A DNA stretch of 64,000 bases. Source: Cryptomeria japonica. Its lineage: Eukaryota; Streptophyta; Pinopsida; Cupressales; Cupressaceae. Each line of letters starts with the position of its first letter. Position 1 is the stretch's first letter. Below are positions 62,030-64,000 of the stretch, piece by piece. Both the position numbers and the translations under genes were made by a program. The stretch spans positions 552,986,136-553,050,135 of the forward strand of contig NC_081413.1 of the NCBI RefSeq assembly GCF_030272615.1, read 5' to 3'. The notes below the pieces were generated by a model. That model saw only the letters and a program-made list of their open reading frames with translations, ran no database searches and was not told the origin of the DNA.

Positions 62030-62365
62030 ATCAAAAAAATTTAAATAGACTTATAAGATGTGTATATTGATTTACATAGCTATATTAATTTAATTGACAT
62101 TATCCTTAATATGATAACTTATTTCTATATCTAACTTATAAGAGATATAAAAAATATCTCACATCTTTAACTTTCAAAAATTAAAAATGTTCCATCAAAC
62201 TTTTTGATCTCCAATTGAGATAGCTAGCTATGATCTCAATCACCTTAAACATTAAACTAAAAGAAAATATAACAAACTCCCACTCTAGTTAAAAATTTGA
62301 TCTCAAGCTTTAAAGAAGGGTGTCCTTTTCTCTAATTAGTTGCCAAACATGGATCTAATACCAAC
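62030..62365 (-). pseudogene. Copia-type primer binding site and gag start, relic
   Basis: On the minus strand, TGTAGAAAATAAG at 62366 looks like an LTR end. Immediately inside is GTTGGTATTAGATCCA (62365-62350), a decayed form of the TTGGTATCAGAGC-type site that pairs with initiator Met tRNA. Further in, near 62225-62145, broken frames give EIKKFDGT and F-stop-KLKM-stop-DIF. This fits the copia gag start (KFDG...FxxWKxKM.DIL) with Trp lost to TGA. The element is cut off near 62030. Confidence 0.5.
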
Positions 62366-64000
62366 TGTAGAAAATAAGATAGAATTAAACAATAAAACTT
62401 TGTTGAAAAATTAATGCATCCAAGTTTGTCTAAAACCATGATAAATCAAATGCAAATAACCAAAAAGGATATATATAGAGATCTATGTTGCATTAATCTA
62501 TCAACCAACAAAATAACTTATGAACCTCCTACTCCAAGCTCTAATGTATAGAAATTACAAAGAAAAACAAGGGATGGTTTTGATCAACCATTTAAAAGCC
62601 TAAAGGAGTCATGACACCCAAATTGGTTGGACTAAATCCCAATAATCTCCTTGGTCTAAGATTCTCTTGATTTAGGCATATGTGAAAAAGATAAGAGACC
62701 AAAAAGTACCCACAACCACTTTTAGGTCCATTCAGGTGATAACTTGAGTGCATTATAACATGTTTATACTATGGCTTTGTAGAGATGAGATTAGGTTGGT
62801 CATTATTGCTGAAAATTAGGTGAAGAAATCTTGTAATATGAACTAAAATGAAAGCTTGCAATATGAACTAAGATGCATGTGAATTCAAATCTAAAATTAA
62901 TTTTACCAATTTGAAACATAAATGTGATTGCACTATTCAACATAAAATAAAAATCAAAAAACCAATAAGATGTCAAATTTACATGGAGAAAACCGTTCCA
63001 AAAAAATCCACTATAGAAAGAGGGAAACTTTATATTATTAATCTTCAAAAGGTAGATAATGATAATAATACACTTCACTTCTCTAACCAAATCTAGTAGC
63101 ACTTGGATACGTGCAAAAAACTCATATGAGACTACTATAACATTACTCCAATCAATAGCAAACTGGGAGAGAAAAAACAACAAATGTTTCTCAAAATAAG
63201 AAGCAAGAAAACAATTGTAAAAGCCCGTGCTTAAAAAAATAGATAGCAATGAGACATAATAGAATATTAATTTCCCTCAAATGCCTCCAACATGGGTGCC
63301 TAAACCATAGCCACTCAAATATTTAGCATCTTGAATACTTCATATCTCCTTGATGATTCTTTGGATCACCCAACAATCACCTTTCACCTTTAAATCTTGG
63401 GTGCCCAAAGCATATCTCTTCATATCCCAATTTGTATGCATAAGAGAGTAAATTTTATCCATTTTGACCCATCCTTATCACCATTACATGTTCACCTCTT
63501 GAAAATATAATTATGATTTTTCATAAAGTACATATTTAATATTTTTCTCTCATGTCTTAGGGAACATGGAGATATATGAATATCATAGGATTTGCAAGGT
63601 TAATTTCATCTTATCCTAAAAACTATCAAGCTACAATGCACTTTCATTTTTTACCATAAAATCAATTTTTAAAAGATAATAAGGTCATTTTAACTTGACT
63701 CTTACCTCTACAATCGTAAACTATGAGCGATAAAAAGAATGCATGCACTCTTGGATTGATCAAACCACCAAAAAAAGGTGGCCATGATATCTACATGGTT
63801 GAGGAGGTAGGATTGTATAGTTTTCTAGTTTGTAAAAAATAAAAAATGAATTTAGCAATTATTTTGATTCAATATTCTTTAACTTTTAGAAATTAAAAAT
63901 CCTTCATGAATTCATGAAAACTATAGTTAATAATATGGATAACCAAACCCTCAACAAACTCCTACATCAATTCCTTGACATCCTCTTGAGAAGCAAGAAA
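62366..64000. other. Probable minus-strand copia LTR start and unassigned sequence
   Basis: LTR sequence should begin at 62366 and extend to higher coordinates, but its outer end was not located. The minus-strand ORF 62803-63249 (148 codons, Phe/Tyr/Ile-rich) has no recognisable motif and looks incidental. No gene is recognised to the window end. Confidence 0.35.

Noticed and set aside
61501-62034. 177-codon hydrophobic minus-strand ORF
   Set aside because: It is out of frame with the zinc-finger region of LINE F, which carries the CSLCNREE motif.

Overview
This window reads as nuclear DNA from a plant with a large, repeat-filled genome. Every coding trace I can identify belongs to a transposable element. 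I found no host protein gene, rRNA gene or functional tRNA gene. Plant-type features are L1-like LINEs whose ORF2 carries a C-terminal RNase H, a copia element with repeated polypurine tracts (a Sirevirus trait), Helitron helicase relics and degenerate telomere-like repeats. The heavy load of old, nested insertions fits a gymnosperm, but that assignment is inference.

Layout. 1-1698: 3' end of a Ty1-copia element (end of pol, repeated polypurine tracts, 3' LTR). 1699-5128: decayed Helitron-type helicase, split by a solo LTR at 1969-3391. A second, inverted solo LTR of the same family lies at 5927-7230. 7231-12887: AT-rich DNA without recognisable genes. 12907-13041: tRNA-derived SINE with a 19-bp target-site duplication (TSD). 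13187-19405: full-length LINE (LINE A, minus strand) with a 15-bp TSD. 19549-22500 and 25008-27720: two direct copies of a roughly 3-kb unit built around a C-poor GAGA/GATA array. Copy 1 carries a second SINE that copy 2 lacks. Between them lies a 5'-truncated LINE (B). 27863-34380: LINE C, with ORF1, ORF2, RNase H and an extra downstream ORF that is also present in LINE B.

34381-36830: no recognisable content. 36830-41340: decayed long-LTR sequence abutting LINE D (41341-44590), whose RT half is missing. 44779-52893: one long LTR (about 4 kb) with a second copy of the same family inserted into it in the opposite orientation; each has its own perfect 5-bp TSD. 53412-54774: LINE E, 5'-truncated. 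55350-57850: degenerate telomere-like repeats, partly as a tandemly duplicated head-to-head unit. 58524-58689: 86-bp tandem repeat. 59556-60397: relic of a charged ORF. 60840-61930: LINE F. 62030-62366: copia primer-binding-site/gag relic.

How it fits together: the window is an insertion history rather than a set of cooperating genes. TSDs and split reading frames give a relative order (SINE after segment duplication; LTR into Helitron; LTR into LTR). All six LINE remnants are on the minus strand. Their in-frame stops are strongly biased to TAG, as expected if methylated CAG sites decayed during long silencing. The most novel candidate is the conserved reading frame downstream of RNase H in LINEs B and C.
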